The notes under the pieces: model-generated | Database searches by the model: none | Seen by the model: the letters and a program-made list of their open reading frames with translations, nothing else | What the model was told of the DNA's origin: nothing | Assembly: GCA_024227135.1 (NCBI GenBank) | Contig: JAAELC010000544.1 | Coordinates: forward strand, 1-35,641 | Reading direction: 5' to 3' | Length of the DNA stretch: 35,641 nt | From: Gammaproteobacteria bacterium | Lineage (GTDB): Bacteria > Pseudomonadota > Gammaproteobacteria > Chromatiales > Chromatiaceae | Part shown: positions 24,194 to 33,653 of the stretch, in pieces | How positions within the stretch are numbered: position 1 is the first letter of the stretch | Layout: every line of letters starts with the position of its first letter | Made by a program: the position numbers and the translations under genes

Positions 24194-24314
24194 TTGAGAA
24201 CCTTCTCCTGCTGTAATAAGTGAAGTATCCCTGGTTCGGATACATATTTTATTGTCGCTCTCTCCGGCATTGTGGTGGTCAGATTTTTCTCAGCATCCGA
24301 ATAGCATGCCCGGA

Positions 24315-25211
24315 CTAGGCCACATAATCCATACCCGCACTACCATGCCAGTAACCATCACAAGGCCCCACGGGCATCAGTGACGCCAAACGTCCTGAGC
24401 CCTCCTCCAGATCCAGGCTGCCTTCAAGACAGCGATTAAAAACACCGATCACCTGGTCCATCCGGTTCGATTGCGGACTGATGCGCAGAATATCCACACC
24501 CAGAGCCTGAATCCTGTCCAGTTCCCCCAGCAGATTGATCGTACGAGCCGACTGGGTCTGGATTCCATTGATCGCCAGAAAACGGTTATCATCCTGGGTC
24601 GACAAGGTCAACCCATCCGGATAATCAATGCAACGATACTGACAATCGTCTTTTGGCAGATTATGGGCTCTGGCGGTGAAACAGCGGGCGGAGTAAGCAA
24701 GAGGCATTCGACCGTACACAAACAGTTCTGTTTCGACACCATCGGGCCTCGTTCGCTGCATGTCCTCAAGTGTCTGCGAAGAGAGTTCCAAAGGAAACAC
24801 CCAGCGTTTCATACCCTGCTCGGAAAGGACCCGCAGCGTACCGCTGTTATAGATATTCACACTATGACCTGCAACGAACGGCCGTCCCTTCAACAGCTGA
24901 ACCGCACCAAGATCATTGGCCTCCACAAGAAACCGCTCATCGGCACAAAGACGCCGCAACCGTTTCATTTCAGATTCCGCTTCCAGCAGCACTAGAGTGG
25001 ACATCACCACCTCTTTACCAGCGGCAGTGAGGCGTTCACCCAGTTCCAACCAGTCCTCGGTACGCATCAGGGTTCTTTTTGAACAGATAGTCTCTCCGAT
25101 ATAAACAATATCTACCGGTGAATCCATGAGGACATCATAAAATTCCAACAATCTGTCTTTCGGCCAGTAGTAGAGTACCGGGCCCACGGAAAGCTTCATT
25201 CGTTGTTTCAT
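24315..25211 (-). CDS. ubiV: Ubiquinone anaerobic hydroxylation protein UbiV
   Basis: UbiV partners UbiU in the O2-independent hydroxylation steps of ubiquinone synthesis and carries a [4Fe-4S] cluster. The 298-residue U32-family protein has the four cluster Cys C43 (ETICSKR), C177 (YSARCFTA), C190 and C194 (KDDCQYRC). The flanking FVAGHSVNIYNSGTLRVL and FLAINGIQTQSA match Escherichia coli UbiV closely. Two starts are possible: ATG 25211 (used) and ATG 25199 (MKLSVGPVLYYW), the latter aligning with E. coli. It begins 23 bases after the ubiU stop, so the pair is an operon. Confidence 0.94.
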   Translation of the reverse strand: MKQRMKLSVGPVLYYWPKDRLLEFYDVLMDSPVDIVYIGETICSKRTLMRTEDWLELGERLTAAGKEVVMSTLVLLEAESEMKRLRRLCADERFLVEANDLGAVQLLKGRPFVAGHSVNIYNSGTLRVLSEQGMKRWVFPLELSSQTLEDMQRTRPDGVETELFVYGRMPLAYSARCFTARAHNLPKDDCQYRCIDYPDGLTLSTQDDNRFLAINGIQTQSARTINLLGELDRIQALGVDILRISPQSNRMDQVIGVFNRCLEGSLDLEEGSGRLASLMPVGPCDGYWHGSAGMDYVA

Positions 25212-25234
25212 GCCTTGTGCATCAACTCTGTAAT

Positions 25235-26230
25235 CTATTGCCAGGGGCGTGAATAGGCACCGAGCGTGGTCTGTGTACCTTCCGAAACCTTTCCCAGCTC
25301 AGACATCCAGGCTTCGTCAGGAGAATAGTTTTCCGGGTCCCTTTCACATGCGTCCAGAGCCGCACGCCACACCTTGATCACCTGAGCCACGTAGACCGGA
25401 CTGCGTTGACGGCCTTCGATCTTTATTGCAACCACCCCAGCCTGCTTTAACTGCGGGAGCAGTTCCAGCGTATTCAGACTGGTTGGTTCCTCAATCGCAT
25501 GAAACGTATGATCCCCAACCTGGAAACGACCTTTACACAAAGTGGGATAGCCCGCATTTTCATCTTTGCCATAACGTTCTATCAGTACACCACCCAAGCG
25601 GGTTTCCAGTCCTGCCGAAGTTTCACGCCACTCCACATGACTGGCGGGCGAGCAGGCACCAAAGGTGTTCGGTGACTGACCGGTGGCATAGGAAGAGAGA
25701 ATACAACGCCCTTCCACCATGACGCAGAGACTGCCGAACCCAAAAACTTCAACTTCAACCGGGCTGTGCTCCACCAGGTGCTCCACCTGGGACAAAGAAA
25801 GTACCCTGGGGACAACGGCTCGTCGAATACCAAAATGCTCCTGATAGAATCGCAACGCCTCGTAATTGGTAGCCGACCCCTGAACCGACAAATGGAGATT
25901 GAGATCCGGATGCCGCCGAGCCGCGTAATCGAGCATGCCAATATCGGCCGTTATCATGGCATCCACATTCAGCTCCGCTGCCCGGTCCACTGCAGATTGC
26001 CAACGCTCCCAACCCTCGGGTTGAGGATAGGTATTCAGCGCAAGAAAAACCTTCACTCCTCGTCGGTGAGCATATTCGATACCCTGGGCCATCTTTGCAG
26101 GGCTGAAATTCAATCCCGCAAAGTGGCGGGCATTAGTGGCATCACGAAATCCGAAGTAGACAGCGGTGGCGCCGTTATCGACGGCAGCTTTCAGCGACGG
26201 CAGGTTACCTGCGGGTGCAACGAGTTCCAT
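25235..26230 (-). CDS. ubiU: Ubiquinone anaerobic hydroxylation protein UbiU
   Basis: UbiU is the other iron-sulfur subunit of the UbiU-UbiV complex. Counting from the ATG at 26230 the protein has 331 residues, the same as E. coli UbiU, and the cluster cysteines fall at C169, C176, C193 and C232, identical numbering. MELVAPAGNLPSLKAAVDNG and the C-terminal EGTQTTLGAYSRPWQ are highly characteristic. The frame is open back to an ATG at 26278 with an AAGG 7 bases upstream. That would add a 16-residue non-homologous leader and probably lies upstream of the FNR-dependent transcription start, so the shorter form is preferred. Confidence 0.95.
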   Translation of the reverse strand: MELVAPAGNLPSLKAAVDNGATAVYFGFRDATNARHFAGLNFSPAKMAQGIEYAHRRGVKVFLALNTYPQPEGWERWQSAVDRAAELNVDAMITADIGMLDYAARRHPDLNLHLSVQGSATNYEALRFYQEHFGIRRAVVPRVLSLSQVEHLVEHSPVEVEVFGFGSLCVMVEGRCILSSYATGQSPNTFGACSPASHVEWRETSAGLETRLGGVLIERYGKDENAGYPTLCKGRFQVGDHTFHAIEEPTSLNTLELLPQLKQAGVVAIKIEGRQRSPVYVAQVIKVWRAALDACERDPENYSPDEAWMSELGKVSEGTQTTLGAYSRPWQ

Positions 26231-26296
26231 CATATCAGGGTATCCGAGGCGAATCTGGCAAACCCGAGAGGTTTGCATAACTCGCCTTCAAAGTAA

Positions 26297-26310
26297 TTGA
26301 TGGCAATCAA
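26297..26310. promoter_or_regulatory. Perfect FNR/ANR box upstream of ubiU
   Basis: TTGAT-GGCA-ATCAA matches the FNR consensus TTGAT-N4-ATCAA exactly. If it sits at the usual class II position near -41.5, transcription would start near 26262, about 32 bases before the ubiU ATG. Oxygen-responsive control of ubiUV by FNR is known in E. coli. Confidence 0.75.
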
Positions 26311-26393
26311 GCAAGTGGAGAGCAGGCGGCCTGAAGCACGACCCATGGAGAATGACCGGGAGGAGAAGATGTATCACTTGATGCCAGGGCCAG

Positions 26394-26535
26394 GTAACTG
26401 CTCACCCCCCAGAGATTACCCCCCATGGGCGGTCTGTGGAGAAAGTGTATTTGGCATGAACGCCATAGCCAAGCCTGCAGGGAGGTATTTACGGCGTCTT
26501 CCGCAACAGATTACCTGTGCGGGGTGAGTGGTTAC
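26394..26535 (+). mobile_element. Miniature IS66-like element, copy 2 (142 bp)
   Basis: The ends are GTAACTGCTCACCCC and GGGGTGAGTGGTTAC, inverted with two differences, both G-U compatible on the plus strand. The octamer AGGGCCAG directly abuts both ends (26386-26393 and 26536-26543), a perfect target-site duplication. It is in the same orientation as copy 1 and about 87% identical to it. It lies between the pnp terminator and the ubiU promoter and encodes no plausible protein. Confidence 0.87.
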
Positions 26536-26575
26536 AGGGCCAGATGCTCCACTATAGACAATTAGCATCGGGAAT

Positions 26576-26611
26576 AAAAAAGCCCAGTACCTTCTGTAAA
26601 GGTACCGGGCT
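26576..26611 (-). terminator. Rho-independent terminator of rpsO-pnp
   Basis: On the minus strand AGCCCGGTACCTT and AAGGTACTGGGCT form a 13-pair stem (one G-U) with a 5-base loop, running directly into TTTTT. It lies 26 bases past the pnp stop. Confidence 0.92.
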
Positions 26612-26637
26612 CCTGGCTGGTGAATCTCTGGTAGAGA

Positions 26638-28734
26638 TCAGCCCTTGTTTTCTTCCACCGCTTTCATGCTGAGACGTACTCGCCCCTGCTTGTCTACTTC
26701 AAGAACCTTAACCTTGATGATGTCACCTTCCTTGAGCTTGTCGCTGACCTTCTCGACCCGCTCCTCACAAATCTGTGAGATGTGCACAAGACCATCGCGC
26801 CCGGGAAGAATGGTAACAAAGGCGCCGAAATCCATCAGACGGGCAACCTTGCCCTCGTAGATGGTACCCACTTCAACATCTGCCGTTATCAGCTCGATAC
26901 GTTTCTTCGCATCTTCCCCTGCCGCCTTGTCCACAGAGAAAATTTTGACCATCCCGTCATCGGTCACATCGACTGTAGCACCTGTTTCTTCGGTGATGGA
27001 ACGAATCGTTGTTCCACCCTTACCGATGACGTCACGAATTTTATCCGGATCAATCTTGATGGTAATGATACGCGGGGCATGCTCGGACATTTCCTGACGG
27101 GGCGCGGAGATGGCCTTGTTCATCTCGTCCAGGATGTACATTCGACCATCTTTAGCCTGATTCAGAGCGGTTTCCATGATCTCCCGGGTTATACCATCGA
27201 TTTTGATATCCATCTGCAGCGCGTTGACTCCGGCAGCGGTACCCGCCACCTTGAAATCCATATCACCCAGGTGGTCCTCATCCCCAAGGATATCCGTCAG
27301 TACTGCGAAGTCGTCCCCTTCCTTGATGAGCCCCATGGCGACACCGGCAACCGGAGCTTTGATGGGTACGCCGGCATCCATCAGCGAAAGACTGGTACCA
27401 CATACTGAGGCCATCGAAGACGAACCGTTGGACTCGGTAATTTCGGATACGACTCGAATCGCATACGGGAAGTTATCCAGCCCGGGCATACAAGCCAGAA
27501 TGCCTCGTTTGGCGAGTCTGCCATGTCCGATCTCCCGGCGCTTGGGACTGCCTACACGGCCGGTTTCGTTGACGCAAAAGGGAGGAAAATTGTAGTGAAG
27601 CATGAAGGGTTCACGATATGTACCTTCCAGTGCATCGATGATTTGTGCATCCCGCTCGGTTCCCAGTGTGGTCACCACCAGCGCCTGAGTTTCTCCACGG
27701 GTGAACAGTGCAGACCCGTGGGTTCTAGGCAACACACCGGTCCGTACCTTAATCTGTCGTACCGTTTTGGTGTCACGGCCATCGATGCGGGGCTCTCCCG
27801 CCAGAATCCGGCTGCGCACCACCTTCTTTTTCAGCTTACCGACAGCTTCCTTGACCTCTCCTGCGCTCCAGCGGGGTTGCTCACCGTCGCAAAGAGCCTC
27901 CACTGTTGCGTTGGTCACTTCATCGACACGGTTGTAACGTTCCATCTTGTCTGCAATGGTGTATGCGGCGGTGACTGCCTCTTCCGCAGCGGACTGCACG
28001 GCATCTGCCAGGTCAACATCAGCTTCGGGAGGGGTGAAGACCACCCGTTCTTTACCTGCTTCAGCAGCCAGTTCCTTGATCGCTTCGATGGCGACCTGCA
28101 TCTGCTCGTGACCAAACAATACCGCACCCAGCATGACATCTTCAGGCAACTGATCAGCTTCGGATTCCACCATCAGAACTGCTTTATCAGTGCCGGCCAC
28201 CACCAGATCCAGATCCGTCACTTCACTCAGTCCACTGCCGGGAGCGTTGAGCAGATATTCACCGTCTTTGTAACCCACACGCGCCGCACCAATGGGGCCC
28301 TGAAATGGCAGACCTGAGATGGAAAGCGCAGCCGAGGTCCCAATCAATGCAGGAATCTCCGGATCCACATCGGGGTTCAGAGACATCACGGTACATATGA
28401 TCTGCACCTCGTTAGTGTAACCTTTAGGAAACAGCGGACGAACCGGTCGGTCGATCAGACGGCAAACCAGAATCTCTTTTTCTGCCGGTCGACCCTCGCG
28501 ACGGAAAAAACCGCCTGGTATCTTGCCCGCTGCATAGGTTTTTTCCTGATAATCCACCGTCATCGGGAAAAAATCCCGGCCTTCTATGGCGTTCTTTGAA
28601 CCCACTACGGTGCACTGCACGACCGTACCATCCATGTCGATCATGATGGCGCCATCAGCCTGACGGGCGATTTCGCCGGTTTCCAGGGTAACTTTGTGAT
28701 CGCCGAATTGAAATTCTTTTCTGATTGGTGTCAC
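26638..28734 (-). CDS. pnp: Polyribonucleotide nucleotidyltransferase (PNPase)
   Basis: PNPase degrades RNA 3' to 5' by phosphorolysis and is part of the degradosome. The chosen start gives 698 residues: two RNase PH-like domains (about 6-145 and 310-540, with [12 protein letters not shown] and [18 protein letters not shown]) linked by a helical domain. A KH domain ([20 protein letters not shown]) and a C-terminal S1 domain ([18 protein letters not shown]) follow. The GTG at 28734 was chosen because GAGGA lies about 8 bases upstream and the next residues ([12 protein letters not shown]) match the E. coli start. A TTG at 28752 is in frame but unsupported. It follows rpsO as in most gammaproteobacteria. 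Confidence 0.97.
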   Translation of the reverse strand: MTPIRKEFQFGDHKVTLETGEIARQADGAIMIDMDGTVVQCTVVGSKNAIEGRDFFPMTVDYQEKTYAAGKIPGGFFRREGRPAEKEILVCRLIDRPVRPLFPKGYTNEVQIICTVMSLNPDVDPEIPALIGTSAALSISGLPFQGPIGAARVGYKDGEYLLNAPGSGLSEVTDLDLVVAGTDKAVLMVESEADQLPEDVMLGAVLFGHEQMQVAIEAIKELAAEAGKERVVFTPPEADVDLADAVQSAAEEAVTAAYTIADKMERYNRVDEVTNATVEALCDGEQPRWSAGEVKEAVGKLKKKVVRSRILAGEPRIDGRDTKTVRQIKVRTGVLPRTHGSALFTRGETQALVVTTLGTERDAQIIDALEGTYREPFMLHYNFPPFCVNETGRVGSPKRREIGHGRLAKRGILACMPGLDNFPYAIRVVSEITESNGSSSMASVCGTSLSLMDAGVPIKAPVAGVAMGLIKEGDDFAVLTDILGDEDHLGDMDFKVAGTAAGVNALQMDIKIDGITREIMETALNQAKDGRMYILDEMNKAISAPRQEMSEHAPRIITIKIDPDKIRDVIGKGGTTIRSITEETGATVDVTDDGMVKIFSVDKAAGEDAKKRIELITADVEVGTIYEGKVARLMDFGAFVTILPGRDGLVHISQICEERVEKVSDKLKEGDIIKVKVLEVDKQGRVRLSMKAVEENKG

Positions 28735-28760
28735 TTTTGAATCCTCGAGCAATAGTTGAG

Positions 28761-29030
28761 TTAGCGACGCAGACCAAGTTTCTTGATCAGGTCACGATAG
28801 CGCTCGATGTCGTTCTTTTTGAGGTAGTCGAGCAGCTTACGTCGAGAATTCACCATACGAACCAGTCCACGGCGGGAATGGTGATCGTGTTTGTGGGCAG
28901 CGAAATGCTCGGTCAGTTCGTTGATCCGGGCCGTCAGGAGTGCCACCTGAACTTCAGGGGATCCGGTGTCATTGCCGCCACGGGCGTATTCTTCGATAAC
29001 CGCCCTTTTCTGTTCTGCGTTCATTGCCAT
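28761..29030 (-). CDS. rpsO: 30S ribosomal protein S15
   Basis: S15 binds the central domain of 16S rRNA early in 30S assembly. It is 89 residues with the family's [21 protein letters not shown] and [23 protein letters not shown] split across about 22-74, and the C-terminal KLGLRR. GAGGAGG lies 7 bases before the ATG at 29030. It is expressed with pnp; a structured leader precedes it, and S15 autoregulation is known in E. coli. Confidence 0.98.
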   Translation of the reverse strand: MAMNAEQKRAVIEEYARGGNDTGSPEVQVALLTARINELTEHFAAHKHDHHSRRGLVRMVNSRRKLLDYLKKNDIERYRDLIKKLGLRR

Positions 29031-29126
29031 GAGATTGCCTCCTCATTGAAGTGATAAATTAGTCCGCTTCCCGACAATGAGTTCAGGAACGAACCTGCCT
29101 CCCCTGTTGGGAAGGTTGCTGAGATA

Positions 29127-29152
29127 CCCGGACAGTGGTCATGCCGTCCGGG
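29127..29152 (-). promoter_or_regulatory. Stem-loop in the rpsO leader
   Basis: CCCGGAC (29127-29133) and GTCCGGG (29146-29152) form a perfect 7-bp stem with a 12-base loop, just inside the predicted rpsO transcript whose leader is about 130 bases. Such structure fits known S15 leader control, but the E. coli pseudoknot itself was not traced. Confidence 0.4.
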
Positions 29153-29166
29153 ATCGGTAGCCGGCC

Positions 29167-29195
29167 ATTATGATGATTTTTTCGGCAGCAAGCAA
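29167..29195 (-). promoter_or_regulatory. Sigma-70 promoter for rpsO-pnp
   Basis: The minus strand reads TTGCTT (29195-29190), 17 bases, then CATAAT (29172-29167). It sits between truB and rpsO, where the main rpsO promoter is found in related bacteria. Confidence 0.6.
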
Positions 29196-29290
29196 ACCTG
29201 CCATTCGACCCGAGGGGAAATCAAGCGGTTTCGTCAGAGAGGACAGAAGAGTCGAGAGCCCGCCTGGGGTTACCAGAAAGAAAAACATCT

Positions 29291-30199
29291 TTACATTAAT
29301 CGCTTTGGAGCTATCCGACCATCGTCCAATACCTCTCCGACACCAATAAAACGGCTATTGGGATCGTAGAGGCGAACCATACCCTCAGTGGGCGCATTGG
29401 GGAAAAATACCGGTTGACCCTGTTTCAAGTAAAACAGGCTGTCAGGGCTCAGCTTGATCTCAGGCCAATCACCCAAGCCTGTTTCCGCAGGAAGCAACAA
29501 GCTGTCCAGCGACTCAAATCCCTGCTCGGCAGCCGCTTCGATCTGCTCCATCGTGATCATCTGATCCCCATCGTAGGGCCCGACCCCCGTTCGCCTGAGA
29601 TCGATCACATGAGCGCCACAGCCAATTTTTTTTCCAATATCTTCTGCCAGTGTGCGGACATACGTGCCTTTGGTACAGCGAACATCCAGTTCGAATTCAG
29701 GTACTTCACAAGATAACAGGGTGAGTTCATGAATACGTATCGTGCGGGGTTCCCGCTCAACTTCCTTGCCTTCTCTTGCCAGCTTGTAAAGCCTTTCACC
29801 CTGGTGTTTCAAGGCGGAATACATGGGAGGTATCTGTTGAATCTCACCACGAAAGTCCACCAGACTCTCGGCAACATCGTTTGCGGTAATGCCCTCGGTA
29901 GGCAACGTCTCCAGTACCTCTCCCTCGGTATCTCCAGTCGTCGTGGTGACACCCAGCCTGACTTTCACCCAGTATCGCTTGTCGGCATCCAGCAGAAACG
30001 CAGAAATTTTTGTAGCACCACCCATACAGAGGGGCAGCAGTCCTGTAGCTTGGGGATCGAGGCTTCCGGTATGCCCTGCCTTCCGGGCATTGAAAATGCG
30101 TTTCACTCGTTGCAACGCGCCGTTAGAGGTGTCGCCTCTCGGCTTATCCAGCAGCAACACGCCTTGCACGTTTCGCCCTTTCCTACCACGTCTACCCAT
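29291..30199 (-). CDS. truB: tRNA pseudouridine-55 synthase
   Basis: TruB isomerises U55 in the T-loop of tRNAs. The 302-residue protein has LLLDKPRGDTSN near the start and the catalytic D48 in GHTGSLDPQATGLL, the same position as in E. coli. RYWVKVRLGVTTTTGDTEGE and the CTKGTYVRTLAEDIG motif follow, then a C-terminal PUA-like domain (IKLSPDSLFYLKQGQPV). The ATG at 30199 lies 9 bases after the rbfA stop, in the conserved nusA-infB-rbfA-truB-rpsO order. Confidence 0.97.
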   Translation of the reverse strand: MGRRGRKGRNVQGVLLLDKPRGDTSNGALQRVKRIFNARKAGHTGSLDPQATGLLPLCMGGATKISAFLLDADKRYWVKVRLGVTTTTGDTEGEVLETLPTEGITANDVAESLVDFRGEIQQIPPMYSALKHQGERLYKLAREGKEVEREPRTIRIHELTLLSCEVPEFELDVRCTKGTYVRTLAEDIGKKIGCGAHVIDLRRTGVGPYDGDQMITMEQIEAAAEQGFESLDSLLLPAETGLGDWPEIKLSPDSLFYLKQGQPVFFPNAPTEGMVRLYDPNSRFIGVGEVLDDGRIAPKRLM

Positions 30200-30208
30200 G
30201 CCAGCCCT

Positions 30209-30580
30209 TCACTCCCGGTGCTTGGCTGCATCGGATTGCACAGCCTCTTCGATTAAAGAAGAGAGTTTTTCTCCCTTTTCCACTGATTCATCGTAGTAAA
30301 AATGTAGTTCAGGGATACCTCGCAACTTCAACCTCTGGCCCAGCTCATGACGGAAGAAGGAAGCTGCATCCTTCAGTATTCCATTGATCTCACCCATAGC
30401 GAGGGAGCCACCCATCGAAGTGTAGAAAACCTTCGCATGGGAAAAATCTTTGCTTACCCTGACTTCCTGGATGGTCAACATACCGAGACGCGGATCATCC
30501 AGTGCCTCGATAATCAGGGCCGCCAGCTCGCGTCGGATCTGTGAACCGACACGATCGGTTCTGGAGAATTCTCGAGCCAT
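30209..30580 (-). CDS. rbfA: Ribosome-binding factor A
   Basis: RbfA is a KH-fold protein needed for late 30S maturation and 16S 5' processing. The 123-residue protein begins MAREFSRTDRVGSQIRREL and contains VRVSKDFSHAKVFYTSMG and the C-terminal RGIPELHFYYDES, all standard. It starts six bases after the infB stop. Confidence 0.97.
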   Translation of the reverse strand: MAREFSRTDRVGSQIRRELAALIIEALDDPRLGMLTIQEVRVSKDFSHAKVFYTSMGGSLAMGEINGILKDAASFFRHELGQRLKLRGIPELHFYYDESVEKGEKLSSLIEEAVQSDAAKHRE

Positions 30581-30586
30581 GCCGAA

Positions 30587-33277
30587 TCAGAGCTTCCTGG
30601 CAATTTCAGTGCGCTCGAAAACCTCGATGTTATCGCCGACTTTCACGTCATTATAGTTCTTAACCCCGATACCACATTCAGTACCGGCTTTAACCTCGCT
30701 CACATCATCTTTGTGCCTGCGCAGAGACTCCAGAGCACCGGTGTATATGACTACGTTATCCCTCAATACGCGGATCGGAGAATTTCGCTTGACGCTACCT
30801 TCCAATACTCTGCAGCCTGCAATGGCTCCAAGCCGGGAGGAACGAAAAACATCACGCACTTCAGCCAGACCAATAATCTCTTCCCTTATCTCCGGCGAAA
30901 GCATACCGGAAACAGCCATTTTAACATCATCGATCACTTCATAGATGATGCTGTAATAGCGCAGATCCACACCCTGGTCTTCCGCCAGCCTCCTCGCAGA
31001 GGAGTCGGCACGAACGTTGAAACCGATGATGAAAGCGTTGGACGTCTGGGCCAGATGAACATCCGATTCATTGATTCCACCTACCGCTGCACCCACTACT
31101 TTAACTTTGACTTCGTCGGTGGAAATTCTGGCCAGAGAATCCCGCAAAGCCTCCACACTACCCTGAACGTCAGCTTTAACGATCAGGTTCATCTGGCTGA
31201 CATCACCACCGTTGGTCATTTTGGACATGAATTCATCGAGAGTGGCCGCTTTTTGTGCCGCCAGCCTGCTGTCACGACTTTTCATCTGACGCTGGGTGGC
31301 CAGCTCCCGGGCTTTTCGCTCGTCGGCTACCACCATTGCCTCATCGCCTGCATTGGGCACACCAGACAGGCCCAGCACCTCAACCGGAATCGAAGGCGTC
31401 GCGCTGCGAACCTGCGAACGATACTCATTGAACATCGCCCGCACACGACCAAATTCCTGACCGACTACCAACATATCACCCTGATTCAAGGTACCGGACT
31501 GAACCAGAACTGTCGCCACAGGGCCCCGTCCTCTGTCCAAAGTCGACTCGACCACCATCCCACGGGCAGCCCCTGTCTCCACCGCTTGTAATTCGAGTAC
31601 TTCTGCCTGCAACAGAATGGTGTCGAGCAGATCATCGATTCCCGCACCGGTTTTTGCCGAAACCTGGACGAACATGGTGTCACCACCCCAGTCCTCTGGA
31701 ATCACATCCTGCTGGGATAGTTCCTGCATCACCCGATCTGAATTGGCTTCCGGTTTGTCCACCTTGGTAACCGCTACGATGACAGGCACTTCAGCCGCCT
31801 TGGCATGCTGAATCGCTTCGATGGTCTGGGGCTTGACCCCATCATCGGCGGCAACCACGAGAATCACGATATCGGTAGCCTTGGCACCCCTTGCCCGCAT
31901 AGCGGAAAAAGCCGCATGGCCCGGCGTATCGAGAAAAGAGATCATCCCTTTGTCGGTATCTACATGGTAGGCCCCGATGTGCTGGGTTATCCCTCCTGCC
32001 TCGCCTTCGGCAACCCGGGTTCTCCGTATATAGTCCAGCAGAGAGGTCTTGCCATGATCCACATGGCCCATGATGGTCACTACAGGTGCACGAGGCTTTT
32101 TGTCCCCCAGCATTTCCTGCTCCATGGTAGTCCTCACCTCAGTCTCTACGTCAGCCTGCTTCTGCGCGACTGGTTTATGTCCGAGTTCCTCCACCAGCAG
32201 AGTCGCCGTATCCCGGTCGAGCACCTGGTTAATGGTCATCATCATTCCCATTTTCATCAATTCCTTGATGACTTCCGCCGCTTTAATCGACATCTTTTGT
32301 GCCAGATCCGCAACGATGATGTTATCTGGAATCTCGACTTCGTAAATCGCCGGCGCTGTGGGCTTCACGAACCCATGTTGGGTATCCGCCTGAGCCACAG
32401 CACCACGCCGTTTAACAGCTGGCTTGGATTTCCGCCGCCCGCGCTTACCGGCTGCAACATGGAGCTCTTTACGGTCCCGACTGGTTTTGGAATCCCGGCC
32501 TGGTTTAGCGTCCCGGCTGCCTTTAGTCTCACGCCCGGCTTTGGGCTCACGATTGACCTTTGGCTTTTCGGGCTCCGCCTCTTTTTCCTCTTTACGATGC
32601 GCGGCCTTCTTGCCTGCCTTTTCTTCCGCAACCAATTGCGCCTGCTGTGCGAGTCTGGTCTGCTGCTGCAAATCTTCTTCCTTCTTAAGTGCTTCCGCTT
32701 CTTCTTTCTTTCTCTGTTCTTCTTCCAACTGCTGTCTTTCAGCTTCTTCCTTGAGTTTACGCTCCTCTTCTTCGGCATGACGACGAGTCGCTTCCTCTGC
32801 TTCCCTGCGTGCTTTCTCAGCTGCATGCCGTGCCTCTATCTCAGCTTCGACAACACGCTTTTCCTCAGCCTGTTCTTCCAAAGCAGTACGGGCAGCCTCG
32901 GCTTCCTGCTGCTGGGTCTCGTCACTACCGAGCAGGCTGCGCTTCACGTAGGTCCGCTTACGGCGAACTTCAACACTCACCGTCTTCGCGGTGCGCGAAG
33001 CCGACCCTCTGGCCGTTGCTCTTGGGCTGGACCCGGGCTGACGAAGTTCGCTGACCGTTTTACGTTTCAGGGTTATCTTCTTGGGTCCGCCAAGACTGGG
33101 ATCGGTATGTTTACCGTGTTTTTCCCGCAGGTGGATCAGCAGCTGGCGTTTTTCTGCCTCACTGATCACATCCTCCACACCGCTCTTAGGCAATCCAGCC
33201 TTGCCCAGTTGCGCAAGAAGAACATCGGCCGGTATACCTACATCGCCAGCGAGCTGTTTAACTGTTACATCACTCAT
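30587..33277 (-). CDS. infB: Translation initiation factor IF-2
   Basis: IF-2 is the GTPase that places initiator tRNA on the ribosome. The chosen start gives 896 residues. It has an N-terminal IF2N subdomain (1-50, [13 protein letters not shown]), a very charged Glu/Lys/Arg-rich coiled stretch (about 120-290), and a second IF2N-like domain (about 312-365). The G domain carries GHVDHGKT (404-411), DTPGH (450-454) and TKVD (504-507). The beta-barrel and fMet-tRNA-binding C-terminal domains follow. The ATG at 33277 has GAGGGG about 8 bases upstream and starts MSDVTVKQL as in homologues; the ATG at 33298 is in frame but adds non-family residues. Confidence 0.98.
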   Translation of the reverse strand: MSDVTVKQLAGDVGIPADVLLAQLGKAGLPKSGVEDVISEAEKRQLLIHLREKHGKHTDPSLGGPKKITLKRKTVSELRQPGSSPRATARGSASRTAKTVSVEVRRKRTYVKRSLLGSDETQQQEAEAARTALEEQAEEKRVVEAEIEARHAAEKARREAEEATRRHAEEEERKLKEEAERQQLEEEQRKKEEAEALKKEEDLQQQTRLAQQAQLVAEEKAGKKAAHRKEEKEAEPEKPKVNREPKAGRETKGSRDAKPGRDSKTSRDRKELHVAAGKRGRRKSKPAVKRRGAVAQADTQHGFVKPTAPAIYEVEIPDNIIVADLAQKMSIKAAEVIKELMKMGMMMTINQVLDRDTATLLVEELGHKPVAQKQADVETEVRTTMEQEMLGDKKPRAPVVTIMGHVDHGKTSLLDYIRRTRVAEGEAGGITQHIGAYHVDTDKGMISFLDTPGHAAFSAMRARGAKATDIVILVVAADDGVKPQTIEAIQHAKAAEVPVIVAVTKVDKPEANSDRVMQELSQQDVIPEDWGGDTMFVQVSAKTGAGIDDLLDTILLQAEVLELQAVETGAARGMVVESTLDRGRGPVATVLVQSGTLNQGDMLVVGQEFGRVRAMFNEYRSQVRSATPSIPVEVLGLSGVPNAGDEAMVVADERKARELATQRQMKSRDSRLAAQKAATLDEFMSKMTNGGDVSQMNLIVKADVQGSVEALRDSLARISTDEVKVKVVGAAVGGINESDVHLAQTSNAFIIGFNVRADSSARRLAEDQGVDLRYYSIIYEVIDDVKMAVSGMLSPEIREEIIGLAEVRDVFRSSRLGAIAGCRVLEGSVKRNSPIRVLRDNVVIYTGALESLRRHKDDVSEVKAGTECGIGVKNYNDVKVGDNIEVFERTEIARKL

Positions 33278-33653
33278 CGAAAGGACCCCTCGAATCATCC
33301 TGGCCCGGAGAATTCATCAATTTGCGCTGATAATGCGCTCTATAAATCAAGTGTTCAGCCCACCGGGGCCTATACGAAAACCCATCCCATAAGGACTTCC
33401 TGCGGGTAAACCGCTCCCGCTTCGTCCCTCTGTTCCCGAAAAACTCACCGGGCTTACGATCTAAAGGCACCACATCAAGCCAGTGCATTGCCTGTAGATC
33501 CACATCGGTGGCATCAGCTCTCTTTGTACATACGAAATCAGACAAGCTGAACAAATCCCAACGGCTCCTGGTGCATGCCCCACCAATCACTACTCACTTG
33601 TGGAAGCGAATCCTCCTGGTGTTCGGATACGAAAGAGCGACATCCGGTCAACC
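33278..33653. other. Unusually long nusA-infB spacer (376 bp) with an unrecognised frame
   Basis: In most gammaproteobacteria nusA and infB are separated by a few tens of bases. Here a minus-strand frame runs from a GTG at 33590 to TGA 33270, 106 codons, crossing into the infB start. Its peptide (MIGGACTRSRWDLFSLSDF...) is basic, Trp/Arg-rich and matches no family I know. The nearest AGGAGG is about 20 bases before the GTG, too far. No hairpin terminator or inverted-repeat ends were recognised. It may be a degraded or novel gene, or simply spacer. Confidence 0.4.

Noticed and set aside
26297-26527. 76-codon plus-strand frame across the second repeat copy
   Set aside because: It runs from the FNR box region into the repeat and has no ribosome-binding site or family match.
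31805-33409. 534-codon plus-strand frame opposite infB
   Set aside because: It is the antisense shadow of the IF-2 charged region; its Phe/Leu/Ser-rich runs mirror Glu/Lys codons of the real gene.
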